From a virus, in IMG/VR virus record IMGVR_UViG_3300012036_000005, positions 1-64,000 of that record: a stretch of DNA of 64,000 nucleotides; one strand, written 5' to 3'. The notes under the pieces are model-generated. The model saw only the letters and a program-made list of their open reading frames with translations. It searched no databases and was not told where the DNA came from. The position numbers and the translations under genes are program-made. Every line of letters begins with the position of its first letter. The first letter of the stretch is position 1. Below, piece by piece: positions 23,159-31,216 of the stretch.

Positions 23159-23428
23159 ATGAAAAAACGTACCAGAAGCATTCTTGAAGAACTAAACAGT
23201 GTTGGCATGAGACGCGACACAGATCATCTAGTTGAGGCAACAGGTAGTAATCTTATCGAAAGTTGTATTAATTTGTTAAACAAGATAACATCATCATATG
23301 ATGAAGATACAGCGGCAGAGCTTGAACGTAGATTTCTTAATTCTATAAGATCAGGCGATCCAAAAAAGTTTAAACGTTCTATGAATAAAGTAATAGAATC
23401 ACGCAAACGAGGAAATAATGAGCGGTAA
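23159..23428 (+). CDS. Hypothetical helical protein (89 aa)
   Basis: Contains FLNSIRSGDPKKFKRSMNKV, a stretch I associate with T4-like marine phage proteins. It overlaps the nucleotidyltransferase gene by 11 bp and is probably co-translated with it. Confidence 0.8.
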   Translation: MKKRTRSILEELNSVGMRRDTDHLVEATGSNLIESCINLLNKITSSYDEDTAAELERRFLNSIRSGDPKKFKRSMNKVIESRKRGNNER

Positions 23429-24095
23429 TGTTTTTAAAGACAATAACGGAAACTCAATTACAACAAGAATTAAAAAAGAAAATGTAGATGTTACGATACA
23501 GTACCTTGAAAATTTAACAGGTATCGAAAATTTACACAAAAATAAATTAGGCTCAACCGGCCTTTACAAAACAAGTGGTGACATAGACCTTGCCGTTGAT
23601 CACCATATTCCAAAAAAACTATTATACAATCTTTTATGTCTACTTAGCAATCCTAACTCAGTTAAGATAAGTGGTATCAACGTACATTATCTTTCGCATA
23701 TCATTAATCAAGAAGGGGAATATGTTCAAGTTGATTTTATGTTTGGAGAACCAAACTGGCTTAAATTTGCTTACGCTGGATCCCCAAGAGAAGGATCTCT
23801 TTTTAAGGGTAGACACAGGGCTATTTTATTGGCTTCTATCGCAAAAGCAAAAGGAATGAAGTGGTCTCCTAGTAACGGATTAAAAGATAGAAAAACAGAT
23901 GAGCTATTAAGTGATGATCCTTATACAGTTGCAGAGATGCTATTTGATGATTCGATCTTTCCAGATCAGCTTCTTAGTGTAGAAAGTATTAACAGGATTA
24001 TCAGTCCATTAAAAGACTATAATGAATTAGTATCTGATGCTGTAGATACTTTTAAATCTGAAGGTCTAATTTTGCAACAAGAAAGAGACGACTAA
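23418..24095 (+). CDS. Pol-beta-superfamily nucleotidyltransferase (225 aa)
   Basis: Contains the full minimal signature: LGSTGLYKTSGDIDLAV (G-S, then D-x-D) near residues 42-58 and a third acidic residue in VQVDFMF near 108. Such enzymes transfer NMP to RNA, proteins or antibiotics; the substrate is unknown. GAGGAA site. One base separates it from the ligase-like gene, so the two probably act together. Confidence 0.8.
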   Translation: MSGNVFKDNNGNSITTRIKKENVDVTIQYLENLTGIENLHKNKLGSTGLYKTSGDIDLAVDHHIPKKLLYNLLCLLSNPNSVKISGINVHYLSHIINQEGEYVQVDFMFGEPNWLKFAYAGSPREGSLFKGRHRAILLASIAKAKGMKWSPSNGLKDRKTDELLSDDPYTVAEMLFDDSIFPDQLLSVESINRIISPLKDYNELVSDAVDTFKSEGLILQQERDD

Positions 24096-24096
24096 A

Positions 24097-25212
24097 ATGT
24101 TTTTAGATAAGGGCTTTATAGAAGATAGATGTGTTGGTCGATATTATTCTCATCCGGAAGATTTGCTCTTTTCGCGCACAACAGAAGGAAAGTGGTCATT
24201 TGATTTAATCCAAGCTGCAATCACTATTTTAAATGAAGTTGCAGTAGGAATGATAAGTCCTTCTATTAAGTGGGATGGCAGTCCTACTGTGTATTGGGGG
24301 AGAGAACCAGATGGTACTTTTGTTCTAGTTGGGAAAAATGGATGGGGCCGTAGTAAATCTACTTCTTCTAAAGAATTACACGATTTTATAATGTCAACCG
24401 GAAAGGGAGAAGAATGGCGACAAGATTTTGCAGATAGCATGGCTGAAATTTTCGAGATAGTTAAAGCTTCTACCCCAGACGATCAACGAGAATATTTTTA
24501 TGGCGATATACTATTTCATCCAAATAATACCTTTAGTGAAGATGACCATAGTTATAAATTTACACCTAATAAAGTAACATACGAAATTGATAAACACTCA
24601 GAATTAGGAAGACTAATGTCTTCTTCAAAAGTAGGAATTGCAATCCATCAAGGTTATTCTGAGTTTGGTAACAAAACCGGCAGGATGATTCCAGATCTTA
24701 AATTTTCTAAAGATTCTAATCTTTTTGTTGTAAATCAAATTTATGTAAATGCAACATACTTTTGTGAAAATTTATCAAAACTAACAGAAGGTAGTCGTGC
24801 CTATACACTAGCTTCGACTTATAAACATGATATTTACAAGTTTTTACGATTACGAAAGGGATTGTCAGATCTTAATGAGATATTTTACAGATATTTTAAT
24901 CATATGTTTCGAACTCAACAATTCCATTTAGTGGACGAAGATACGTTTGTAGAATTTTTAAAAGAGTCGAAAGTTTCAATAAAAAAACAAGAAGCCATAA
25001 AAGAACTAATAGAAATCCATGAAGATGGATTTCATGGAATACTAGAAGTATATAAAGCGGTTTGTGTCTTTAAAGATAAAGTTATAGAAATACTTGATCA
25101 AACAGAAGGCACAGTAACTTCAGCCACCGGAAATGTACCAGGTGGAGAAGGATACATAGTTGACAAATACAGACTGAAACTAGTTCCTAGATTAAGATGG
25201 CACCCCAACTAA
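24097..25212 (+). CDS. Nucleic-acid-ligase-like nucleotidyltransferase (371 aa)
   Basis: IKWDGSPTVYW near residue 58 fits the KxDG motif I lysine of covalent nucleotidyltransferases, the superfamily of ligases and capping enzymes. YFYGDILFHP near 134 fits motif III; EGYIVDKYRLKLVPR at the C-terminus fits motifs IV-V. Distinct from the Rnl1-type ligase at 56.3 kb. Adjacent to a pol-beta nucleotidyltransferase; RNA end repair is a guess. Confidence 0.65.
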   Translation: MFLDKGFIEDRCVGRYYSHPEDLLFSRTTEGKWSFDLIQAAITILNEVAVGMISPSIKWDGSPTVYWGREPDGTFVLVGKNGWGRSKSTSSKELHDFIMSTGKGEEWRQDFADSMAEIFEIVKASTPDDQREYFYGDILFHPNNTFSEDDHSYKFTPNKVTYEIDKHSELGRLMSSSKVGIAIHQGYSEFGNKTGRMIPDLKFSKDSNLFVVNQIYVNATYFCENLSKLTEGSRAYTLASTYKHDIYKFLRLRKGLSDLNEIFYRYFNHMFRTQQFHLVDEDTFVEFLKESKVSIKKQEAIKELIEIHEDGFHGILEVYKAVCVFKDKVIEILDQTEGTVTSATGNVPGGEGYIVDKYRLKLVPRLRWHPN

Positions 25213-25215
25213 ATA
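25209..25215 (+). promoter_or_regulatory. Late-type promoter box
   Basis: CTAAATA; its TAA is the stop codon of the preceding gene. ATG 25240 follows with GGAG between. Confidence 0.6.
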
Positions 25216-25239
25216 ATTCATACATTTGGAGAAAAGAAA

Positions 25240-25506
25240 ATGACTAAAGAACTTAATGAAATGAAACAGTTAGCAGGTATGAGAATACCAATTAACGAAA
25301 CGGCAGAATCAACTGCAAGAAAGTTGATGAATCTTGCTATGAAACAAAAGATAGATGAAAATGCAAATATGTTGTCTCGAGTAGGAGAATCACTTCTTGA
25401 TTACGGACAACCATTTGGTCCTACCAACTTAAAACAAGTTGCAGAGAGAGCAGGGGTAACTGAACAAGTTGTGCTCAAAGCATTAGAATACGCCAAGAAG
25501 AATTAA
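25240..25506 (+). CDS. Hypothetical protein with HTH-like C-terminus (88 aa)
   Basis: The C-terminal NLKQVAERAGVTEQVVLKAL looks like a helix-turn-helix; the N-terminus is helical. No family named. Confidence 0.75.
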   Translation: MTKELNEMKQLAGMRIPINETAESTARKLMNLAMKQKIDENANMLSRVGESLLDYGQPFGPTNLKQVAERAGVTEQVVLKALEYAKKN

Positions 25507-25562
25507 GGTATTCTGAAAGAGAACCAAAAAGTACCTTAAGTAGGCGTTTTTCCTCCTTTATG

Positions 25563-25569
25563 GTAAATA
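25563..25569 (+). promoter_or_regulatory. Late-type promoter box
   Basis: GTAAATA with a 44-nt leader and AAAGGAG before ATG 25619. Confidence 0.55.
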
Positions 25570-25618
25570 AATGTAACAGGACCAGTAGACTTGGTCCGCC
25601 ATAAAGGAGAATATTACA

Positions 25619-25960
25619 ATGGCAACATTCGCACGTATTAACGGTTTCGGCAACTATGCTCAGGGAACCATTTATTCAGTAGCACAGCTAGATGCATATC
25701 TAATTGACGCACAGGCAGCATTAACCACAGAAGACGATGGAGCAGACGAAGCAATGGAGGCAATCATCCGTGAAGTACAGCCTCTTATGTATTACTCAGC
25801 CGGCACGGCTCAAACTATTACAGTAGTTGTTGACGGACATGCAGTTAACGCAGCAACTCTTCAGGCACGCCTGCGTAACTTGGGTTCAAGCGTTGGACCA
25901 AATGGTTTTGATCTAAGTGCAGCAACCGTTGTTGCAGCTTCGACACTAGTCGCTACCTAA
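25619..25960 (+). CDS. Probable abundant virion protein (113 aa)
   Basis: Ala/Thr/Val-rich protein (MATFARINGFGNYAQGTIYS...). Late box, AAAGGAG site, GC-richer codons than its neighbours and a strong terminator of its own suggest very high late expression. A capsid decoration or tail protein is likely; not identified by family. Confidence 0.8.
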   Translation: MATFARINGFGNYAQGTIYSVAQLDAYLIDAQAALTTEDDGADEAMEAIIREVQPLMYYSAGTAQTITVVVDGHAVNAATLQARLRNLGSSVGPNGFDLSAATVVAASTLVAT

Positions 25961-25982
25961 TCGACCGCTGAGGGTAACAGCC

Positions 25983-26013
25983 GAAAGGGCTCACATTTAA
26001 TGTGGGCCCTTTC
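25983..26013 (+). terminator. Strong rho-independent terminator
   Basis: A 14-bp stem, GAAAGGGCTCACAT/ATGTGGGCCCTTTC (one G-U) with loop TTA, followed by TTCTT. Confidence 0.85.
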
Positions 26014-26034
26014 TTCTTGACGGCTATATAAGTT

Positions 26035-26430
26035 ATGAAGTTTATAGTCCATACAATAATTGATATCACACAAACTCGTGCAAGAAGAGGCGAAGATCAT
26101 TTTTTGGTTAATCAGCAACAAAATTTTATGACCTTCTTACAAACTTTAGGATTAAGAGCTAATCCAACAGTAAAAAATCCTCCTTCACAAAAAGAAATCT
26201 CGCTAACAGGAATGGGGTTTGGAACTCGATATAAGGGAACTCATCTCGTATGGACATTTGAATTTGATATAGAATATGAAGATGCTTTAGATTTAACAAT
26301 GTTAATTGAAGATTTTGATTTAGTTCCTATTATATTAGGATTAAACGAAACAGCAAAAATAGAAAAAAGTGTCTTTCGAACAAAGGATAACAAAGAACGT
26401 AACATAATATTCAATTTAATAAATGACTAA
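26035..26430 (+). CDS. Hypothetical protein (131 aa)
   Basis: Mixed alpha/beta protein with LTMLIEDFDLVPIILGL and a charged C-terminus. No domain recognised. It ends in a stop codon that forms part of the next late box. Confidence 0.8.
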   Translation: MKFIVHTIIDITQTRARRGEDHFLVNQQQNFMTFLQTLGLRANPTVKNPPSQKEISLTGMGFGTRYKGTHLVWTFEFDIEYEDALDLTMLIEDFDLVPIILGLNETAKIEKSVFRTKDNKERNIIFNLIND

Positions 26431-26433
26431 ATA
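26427..26433 (+). promoter_or_regulatory. Late-type promoter box
   Basis: CTAAATA overlapping the preceding stop codon; AAAGGA and ATG 26457 follow. Confidence 0.6.
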
Positions 26434-26456
26434 CTGTCGACAAAGGACGAATATAA

Positions 26457-26687
26457 ATGAACGTAGAAAAAGAGAATTTAGAGGCACACGTTGAGTTATG
26501 TCGTCATCGGTATGAAATGTTGGAACGCAGACTCGGTATAATTGAAGGCAAAGTCGAAAATATAAGAGAAGAAGTTTCAAACGGTAACAAATCAATGGTA
26601 AAGGTAATAATTGGTTCTACTGGTACAATTGTTACGGGCCTTTTGTCTACCATTGTCGTATTGTTATTAAACTTTAATGGTAATTAA
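26457..26687 (+). CDS. XhlA-like coiled-coil/membrane protein (76 aa)
   Basis: An N-terminal coiled coil (ERRLGIIEGKVENIREEV) and one C-terminal membrane segment (TIVTGLLSTIVVLLLNF), the layout of XhlA-type holin partners. Lysis role inferred from layout. Confidence 0.6.
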   Translation: MNVEKENLEAHVELCRHRYEMLERRLGIIEGKVENIREEVSNGNKSMVKVIIGSTGTIVTGLLSTIVVLLLNFNGN

Positions 26688-26695
26688 AATTTATT

Positions 26696-26971
26696 ATGCT
26701 CATAAGGGAATTATCAAAACCAATTGAAGAGAAACAAGTATGGGGTCGTACTGGAAAGAAGATAACAAGAAAATATCGTTGTACTTCTGGATCAAGAAAA
26801 GGAAGAACCGTAGCCAAGTTAGCTCAATGTTTTGCAGCACCCAACTTTAAAAAGAGCATTAGACTTAAACAGACCAAGGCAAGACTTGGTCCAAAAATGA
26901 TAAGAAAAGCACGAAGAACAAAGAAATATAATCCGGTTTCTAAAAGGGTACAGAGGATGAACAAACAATGA
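26696..26971 (+). CDS. Basic phage protein, paralog A (91 aa)
   Basis: Arg/Lys-rich with KKITRKYRCTSGSRKGRTVA, conserved in the next gene. Likely binds nucleic acid or sits inside virions. The start lacks a clear ribosome-binding site. ATGA overlap with paralog B. Confidence 0.8.
   Translation: MLIRELSKPIEEKQVWGRTGKKITRKYRCTSGSRKGRTVAKLAQCFAAPNFKKSIRLKQTKARLGPKMIRKARRTKKYNPVSKRVQRMNKQ
26762..26814 (+). repeat. 53-bp exact duplication, copy 1
   Basis: Identical to 27028-27080; encodes the TRKYRCTSGSRKGRTVA segment of both paralogs. Confidence 0.9.
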
Positions 26972-27252
26972 GATTAGCTGAAATTGAAGAAGCAGTAAAA
27001 ACTGCATTTGGGCGTAAGGGATCTTCTATAACAAGAAAATATCGTTGTACTTCTGGATCAAGAAAAGGAAGAACCGTAGCGAAACCGTCAACTTGTAACG
27101 CTCCAAAAAATATTAAAGCTTCAACTTCCTTAAAAAGAACCAAAGCAAGATTGGGCGGTAAGATGAAAGCATTTCGTTCAAGAACAATGCGTTCGAGCGG
27201 CCAATCTAAAAGCATACAGCGTTTGAATAGAGGCGGACCTAAAGGAAGATGA
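26968..27252 (+). CDS. Basic phage protein, paralog B (94 aa)
   Basis: Tandem paralog of the preceding gene, sharing TRKYRCTSGSRKGRTVA, the LKxTKARLG block and a C-terminal S..xQRxN. Coupled by ATGA overlaps on both sides. Confidence 0.8.
   Translation: MRLAEIEEAVKTAFGRKGSSITRKYRCTSGSRKGRTVAKPSTCNAPKNIKASTSLKRTKARLGGKMKAFRSRTMRSSGQSKSIQRLNRGGPKGR
27028..27080 (+). repeat. 53-bp exact duplication, copy 2
   Basis: Second copy of 26762-26814; evidence of recent duplication or gene conversion. Confidence 0.9.
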
Positions 27253-27812
27253 GATTAAATGAATTTGAAAAAGGTGCTGTTTCTAATGTTAGAAAACAAT
27301 ACGGTGATGTAGTTGAGTCTTTACCTGCTATAGCCGGATTAGCAAGAGGCACCGGAATGGTAGCAAGAAAAGCAGCTCAAGCAACCGCGCGCGGAGCATC
27401 TAAATTAGCAGGCGCTGTTAAACAAACAGTAGGATCAAGTGGTCCTAATGCAACAGTAGGAACACAAGGTCCTACTGGCGGCGGAACATCAGGTGGAACA
27501 AGTTCTGTATCTGCAACTTCTTCTAAGATGGGAGCAGGACAAACACAACAAGGTGGAATTGCTCAAAAAGCTGCCGATAAAGCATTACAACAAGTATCAA
27601 ATAAATTAATAAGAAGAGGCGGACAAGTTCCTCTTCCAAACCAAGACAACCAAGTCCAACAATACAAGGTGGACAATGTACAGGGCGACGAAGTAACATT
27701 GATAGACCCTAAAGCAAGACGGAAACCAGGGCAACCAGATAAGGTCGTTGTGAAACGACAAGACATTGAACCAGTTATCAAAGGGATGATGGGAAACAAT
27801 GAAACTAAATGA
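27249..27812 (+). CDS. Low-complexity protein (187 aa)
   Basis: Gly/Ser/Thr/Gln-rich middle (GPTGGGTSGGTSSVSATSSK) flanked by basic helical parts. Possibly a head-interior or assembly protein. ATG overlaps the previous stop. Confidence 0.75.
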   Translation: MRLNEFEKGAVSNVRKQYGDVVESLPAIAGLARGTGMVARKAAQATARGASKLAGAVKQTVGSSGPNATVGTQGPTGGGTSGGTSSVSATSSKMGAGQTQQGGIAQKAADKALQQVSNKLIRRGGQVPLPNQDNQVQQYKVDNVQGDEVTLIDPKARRKPGQPDKVVVKRQDIEPVIKGMMGNNETK

Positions 27813-27999
27813 GTTAGTTGGTGAATTCCGTGTAATTATGACGAATGAAGAATCTGAAATTCTAGAAAGAATGGAAGAAGTTTCGTATGTCTCTTCTTAT
27901 AATGAAAGAGAGAGATATGTTATTGAAAATCTTATTCGAAAAAGCCTTGTAAGTAAAGTCGTTAGAGACGGAGTAGTCTTGGTAGTTAGGAATGATTGA
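27799..27999 (+). CDS. Hypothetical protein (66 aa)
   Basis: Helical with a C-terminal beta hairpin (SKVVRDGVVLVVRND), winged-helix-like. Overlaps both neighbours. Confidence 0.75.
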   Translation: MKLNELVGEFRVIMTNEESEILERMEEVSYVSSYNERERYVIENLIRKSLVSKVVRDGVVLVVRND

Positions 28000-28414
28000 C
28001 GGTGATTTACTTGTTAAAGAATTAGAAAAACTTCTTAACGATAATATCGAAAAGTTACTCATCCCTCACGTTCGTGGAAATTCTATTCGCATCAAACATC
28101 ATATAATAAGAAAATCGAAAGCTGGTTGGCTAATATACGATATAAAAGAAAATCAACAAATAGCCAAAATGTTTTCAAAAACTGCTGCAATCGCCCTTGC
28201 TAAAACATTAGCTCAGGGTCTAGATGAGATTGAAAAAATACAATATTTAGATTTTAATATAAAGAAAAATTATAATGATGCAATCTTTGCCAAGCACAGC
28301 TTAATAAAAACCAATAATCAAATAAAAAGAGAAGTATGTTTAGTTAAATACGAAGTAGCAAAAGAACGAACAAAATTAGCCAAACGTAAATTAGATGAAT
28401 ATATTTTTAATTGA
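27992..28414 (+). CDS. Hypothetical conserved phage protein (140 aa)
   Basis: IRIKHHIIRKSKAGWLIYDI and AKMFSKTAAIALAKTLAQG, then a long charged helix. The pattern looks familiar from T4-like marine phages; function unknown. Confidence 0.8.
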   Translation: MIDGDLLVKELEKLLNDNIEKLLIPHVRGNSIRIKHHIIRKSKAGWLIYDIKENQQIAKMFSKTAAIALAKTLAQGLDEIEKIQYLDFNIKKNYNDAIFAKHSLIKTNNQIKREVCLVKYEVAKERTKLAKRKLDEYIFN

Positions 28415-28416
28415 GA

Positions 28417-28423
28417 TAAATAC
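28417..28423 (+). promoter_or_regulatory. Late-type promoter box
   Basis: ATAAATA, 29 bp before ATG 28453; GGAAGAGG follows as ribosome-binding site. Confidence 0.6.
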
Positions 28424-28452
28424 TGATAATAAACTGCCAAGGAAGAGGTAAC

Positions 28453-30023
28453 ATGAAGTTAAATGACATTTCAAAACCACTAAGCGCAGCGCAACTGAAT
28501 GAAAACCTCTCAAAGAAATTTGGACAGAGGATTAAGATAGAAACATTTACGCGCGAGCAGCTTGAGAATGTTCGTAATAAGTTACGCACTACACTATCAC
28601 AAATTGAAACAAACGAAAGTTTTGATTCAGTAAACAACGAAGGTTATCAAAAGAATAAGATGTTCCTTGATGTAGTTAACGCTGCAATTAAAGAAATGGA
28701 CGAATCAGATGATAACACTGATACGCCAGATGATAACACCGACGAAAGTCTTAAATTTCATAAAAAGCGTAAGTTCAAAAAGTCACATTCTAATCGTTGG
28801 AAGCATTTTGGTGACGAAGAAGAAAACAATGCCCCTGCAATAGAAGCAAGAGAAGAAAAAGTAGCCAAAAAATCAAATTTTGACGAAAGATCATTAAGGA
28901 GATTGCAAAGAGCTAGAACACTTGACCAAGCACAAGAAATAGCTTTATCAATTATAAATGATCCAGAAAATACAATTAAACCTGAAAAGAAAAAATATTT
29001 TGCAAGACAGATAGAACGAGCAAATAGTCCGTTAAAAATAGTTGACATGTTTTATCAAATGATGCTTTCGGGTGAAGGACTAGGAACAATAGGAACAAGA
29101 GACGGTATGGGAAAATCAACTTATAGAAATAAATTTGAATCTAAAAACCTTAGAGAAGGTGAAGAAGATAAAGCAGAAATTATTATGGCTGCAAAAGATA
29201 TGGTTGACCGACTAACAGGTTGGATGGAAGATACTGCAGAGATGCAGACTGAGTCCATGCTTGAATTAGCAGATGCTATAAGAGACGAACTTGGGTCACA
29301 ACAAAGTGAAGGATTCTCTTCTCAAGTTAAGCCTGCCCTAGAAACACTATATCAAGCAATGGAACAAACTCGTGTAACACTAACACAAGGTGTTGGTTTG
29401 TTAACAGGTGAAACAGATGATATGGGAATGATGGGCGCAGATGACGAAATGGGCGGCGACGATATGGAACCAACAGTTGATGGAGAAGATCCTCTAGCAA
29501 TTGATGGAGAAGATCCATCAGCAGGCGACGAAGATCCGCGAGCAGGCGACGACGAGTTTGGAGCATCTGGTGCAGCAGACGGTGGTAGTGAATTGGCTGG
29601 CCGCCCCAAGAGAGAAAGCCGAGATCGTCGTATGGAAATGAAACGTAAGATGCTTGAATCTTCTCGTAGATTAGGTATGTTGCTAGGTTCAAAAAAAAAC
29701 CGCTAAGTGAAGGAATTGATACAAACAAAATTTATCAAGTTCTTGAATATTATAAGAATGTAGGTAAGTTAAAGTTATCAATTAAGAAATTAGATATTGT
29801 GATGCGCAACATAGGTGCATCACAATTTAATTATGAAGTTTTCAAAGCAGCATATGATTCCGATACAAAATTACAAGAATTAGTATCTGATTTTGATGAA
29901 AACAATATTACATTGTCTGATGGTAGTGCAGAATTAGAACCAGGTGCAGCTGAAGTTGGATCAGGTGGTGATTCAGTATCAAGTATGGCCCGCCGAGCAA
30001 CTGACCTGGGCGACAAGCTCTAA
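28453..30023 (+). CDS. Large phage protein, possibly made by -1 frameshifting (417 aa, or 523 aa)
   Basis: The zero frame encodes 417 aa: helical and charged, with LSAAQLNENLSKKFGQRI at the start and Asp/Gly-rich repeats around 29480-29570, ending TAA at 29704. At 29694-29700 the frame reads A_AAA_AAC, a canonical -1 slippery heptamer. The -1 frame then runs on (PLSEGIDTNKIYQVLEYYKN) with no stop to 30023. That would add 107 residues. Either a frameshift product, or one missing A in an A9 run. Function unknown; an assembly or scaffold role is a guess. Confidence 0.7.
29694..29700 (+). promoter_or_regulatory. Putative -1 frameshift slippery site
   Basis: A_AAA_AAC in the zero frame, stop TAA two codons later, AGG 7 nt upstream. 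No clear downstream stem-loop is seen. Confidence 0.5.
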
Positions 30024-30430
30024 TGAGATTAGTTGAATTATTTGATCGCCCACTTTCTTATACTTGGAAAGAAAAAGCTGAAGACCTCTGGGAAGGTTCT
30101 TTTAGATCGCCGTCGGGTCAACTAGTTTCTTTTATAGCAGAGAAACAAGGAAAAGCATGGGAAGTAGTATTTCATGTTAATCAGTCTCAAAACGTAACAG
30201 GAGAGGGTGACGAGATACCTATCTTTAGCACAGTTTTAAAGATGTTGTTTGAGTTTGCTCAAACAATGGAGCCATGGAAGGTAGTATTTGAATCATCAGA
30301 ACATGAACCATCAAGGGTAAAATTGTACAATGCAATGGTATCTAAATATGCCCGAGCAAACGGATATTCTACAAAGATAAAACAAAAAGGTAGTGGTTCC
30401 TTTGTTTTTGTCTTGGCAAATATTTCTTGA
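30023..30430 (+). CDS. Hypothetical protein (135 aa)
   Basis: Alpha/beta protein with YTWKEKAEDLWEGSF and WEVVFHVNQSQ. ATG overlaps the preceding TAA (TAATG). Unrecognised. Confidence 0.75.
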   Translation: MRLVELFDRPLSYTWKEKAEDLWEGSFRSPSGQLVSFIAEKQGKAWEVVFHVNQSQNVTGEGDEIPIFSTVLKMLFEFAQTMEPWKVVFESSEHEPSRVKLYNAMVSKYARANGYSTKIKQKGSGSFVFVLANIS

Positions 30431-30455
30431 CTTTAGAGTGAAGATCAAGTATAAT
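30427..30455 (+). promoter_or_regulatory. Sigma70-type promoter, leaderless
   Basis: TTGACT (30427-30432), 17-bp spacer, TATAAT (30450-30455), only 5 bp before ATG 30461, so the mRNA probably starts at the ATG. Confidence 0.75.
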
Positions 30456-30460
30456 TATAC

Positions 30461-31177
30461 ATGACATTAATTAACCCTAAATATGATTATGCTAAACTTA
30501 CAAGAGCAACAGTAGAAGGAAAGAGAAAGTACCAAACACCGGATGGTGGCAAGGTATCCTCGGTCACTACTATATTAGATGCTACAAAACCCGAAGAGAG
30601 TCAAGTTGCTTTAGATAACTGGCGTAAGAGGGTAGGGCATCAAAAAGCACAGAGCATAACTACAGAAGCAGCCAATCGCGGAACAAGAATGCACAAGTAT
30701 CTTGAAGACTATGTAGATACAGGTATATGGCCAGAGGCTGGTTCTAATCCTTTTGCAAAACAATCACATATGATGGCAACTATTGTAAAAGAGCAAGCAT
30801 TATCTTATGTTGATGAGATATGGGGGTCGGAGGTTGCTCTTTATGTTCCTCAGATTTATGCAGGAACAACTGACCTAGTTGGAATTTACAAAGGTAATCC
30901 TGCTATAATGGATTTTAAGCAATCAAATAAAATTAAAAAAGCAGAATGGATACAAGACTACTATTTGCAGATTTCTTTATATATCGAAGCACACAATGAC
31001 ATGTTTGGAACAGACATCAAGCACGGACATATATTCATGTGTGTACAAGATGGAACATATCAACAGTTTGACTTATCGCCTGCCCCTGATCCACATTTCG
31101 GCAGAACATATGAGGATTGGAGATATATTGCATTAGATCGCGTTTATCAATATTATGAAAAATTTAGTAAAAAATAA
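30461..31177 (+). CDS. PD-(D/E)XK exonuclease-like protein (238 aa)
   Basis: SVTTILDAT, EAANRGTRMHKYLE, AGTTDLVGIYKGNPAIMDFK and QDYYLQISLY give the RecB/MGME1-like nuclease order (GTxD...D-x-K...Q..Y). Likely DNA exonuclease in replication or recombination. Confidence 0.8.
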   Translation: MTLINPKYDYAKLTRATVEGKRKYQTPDGGKVSSVTTILDATKPEESQVALDNWRKRVGHQKAQSITTEAANRGTRMHKYLEDYVDTGIWPEAGSNPFAKQSHMMATIVKEQALSYVDEIWGSEVALYVPQIYAGTTDLVGIYKGNPAIMDFKQSNKIKKAEWIQDYYLQISLYIEAHNDMFGTDIKHGHIFMCVQDGTYQQFDLSPAPDPHFGRTYEDWRYIALDRVYQYYEKFSKK

Positions 31178-31180
31178 CGC

Positions 31181-31187
31181 ATAAATA
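31181..31187 (+). promoter_or_regulatory. Late-type promoter box
   Basis: ATAAATA, 29 bp before the GTG start of the tailspike gene. Confidence 0.6.
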
Positions 31188-31216
31188 TGTTATGAAACAT
31201 ACTAAGGAGAAATAAA

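Noticed and set aside
26016-26040. TTGACG after the terminator at 26013 as a promoter
   Set aside because: No -10 hexamer at 15-19 bp; the nearest TATA lies only a few bases away.
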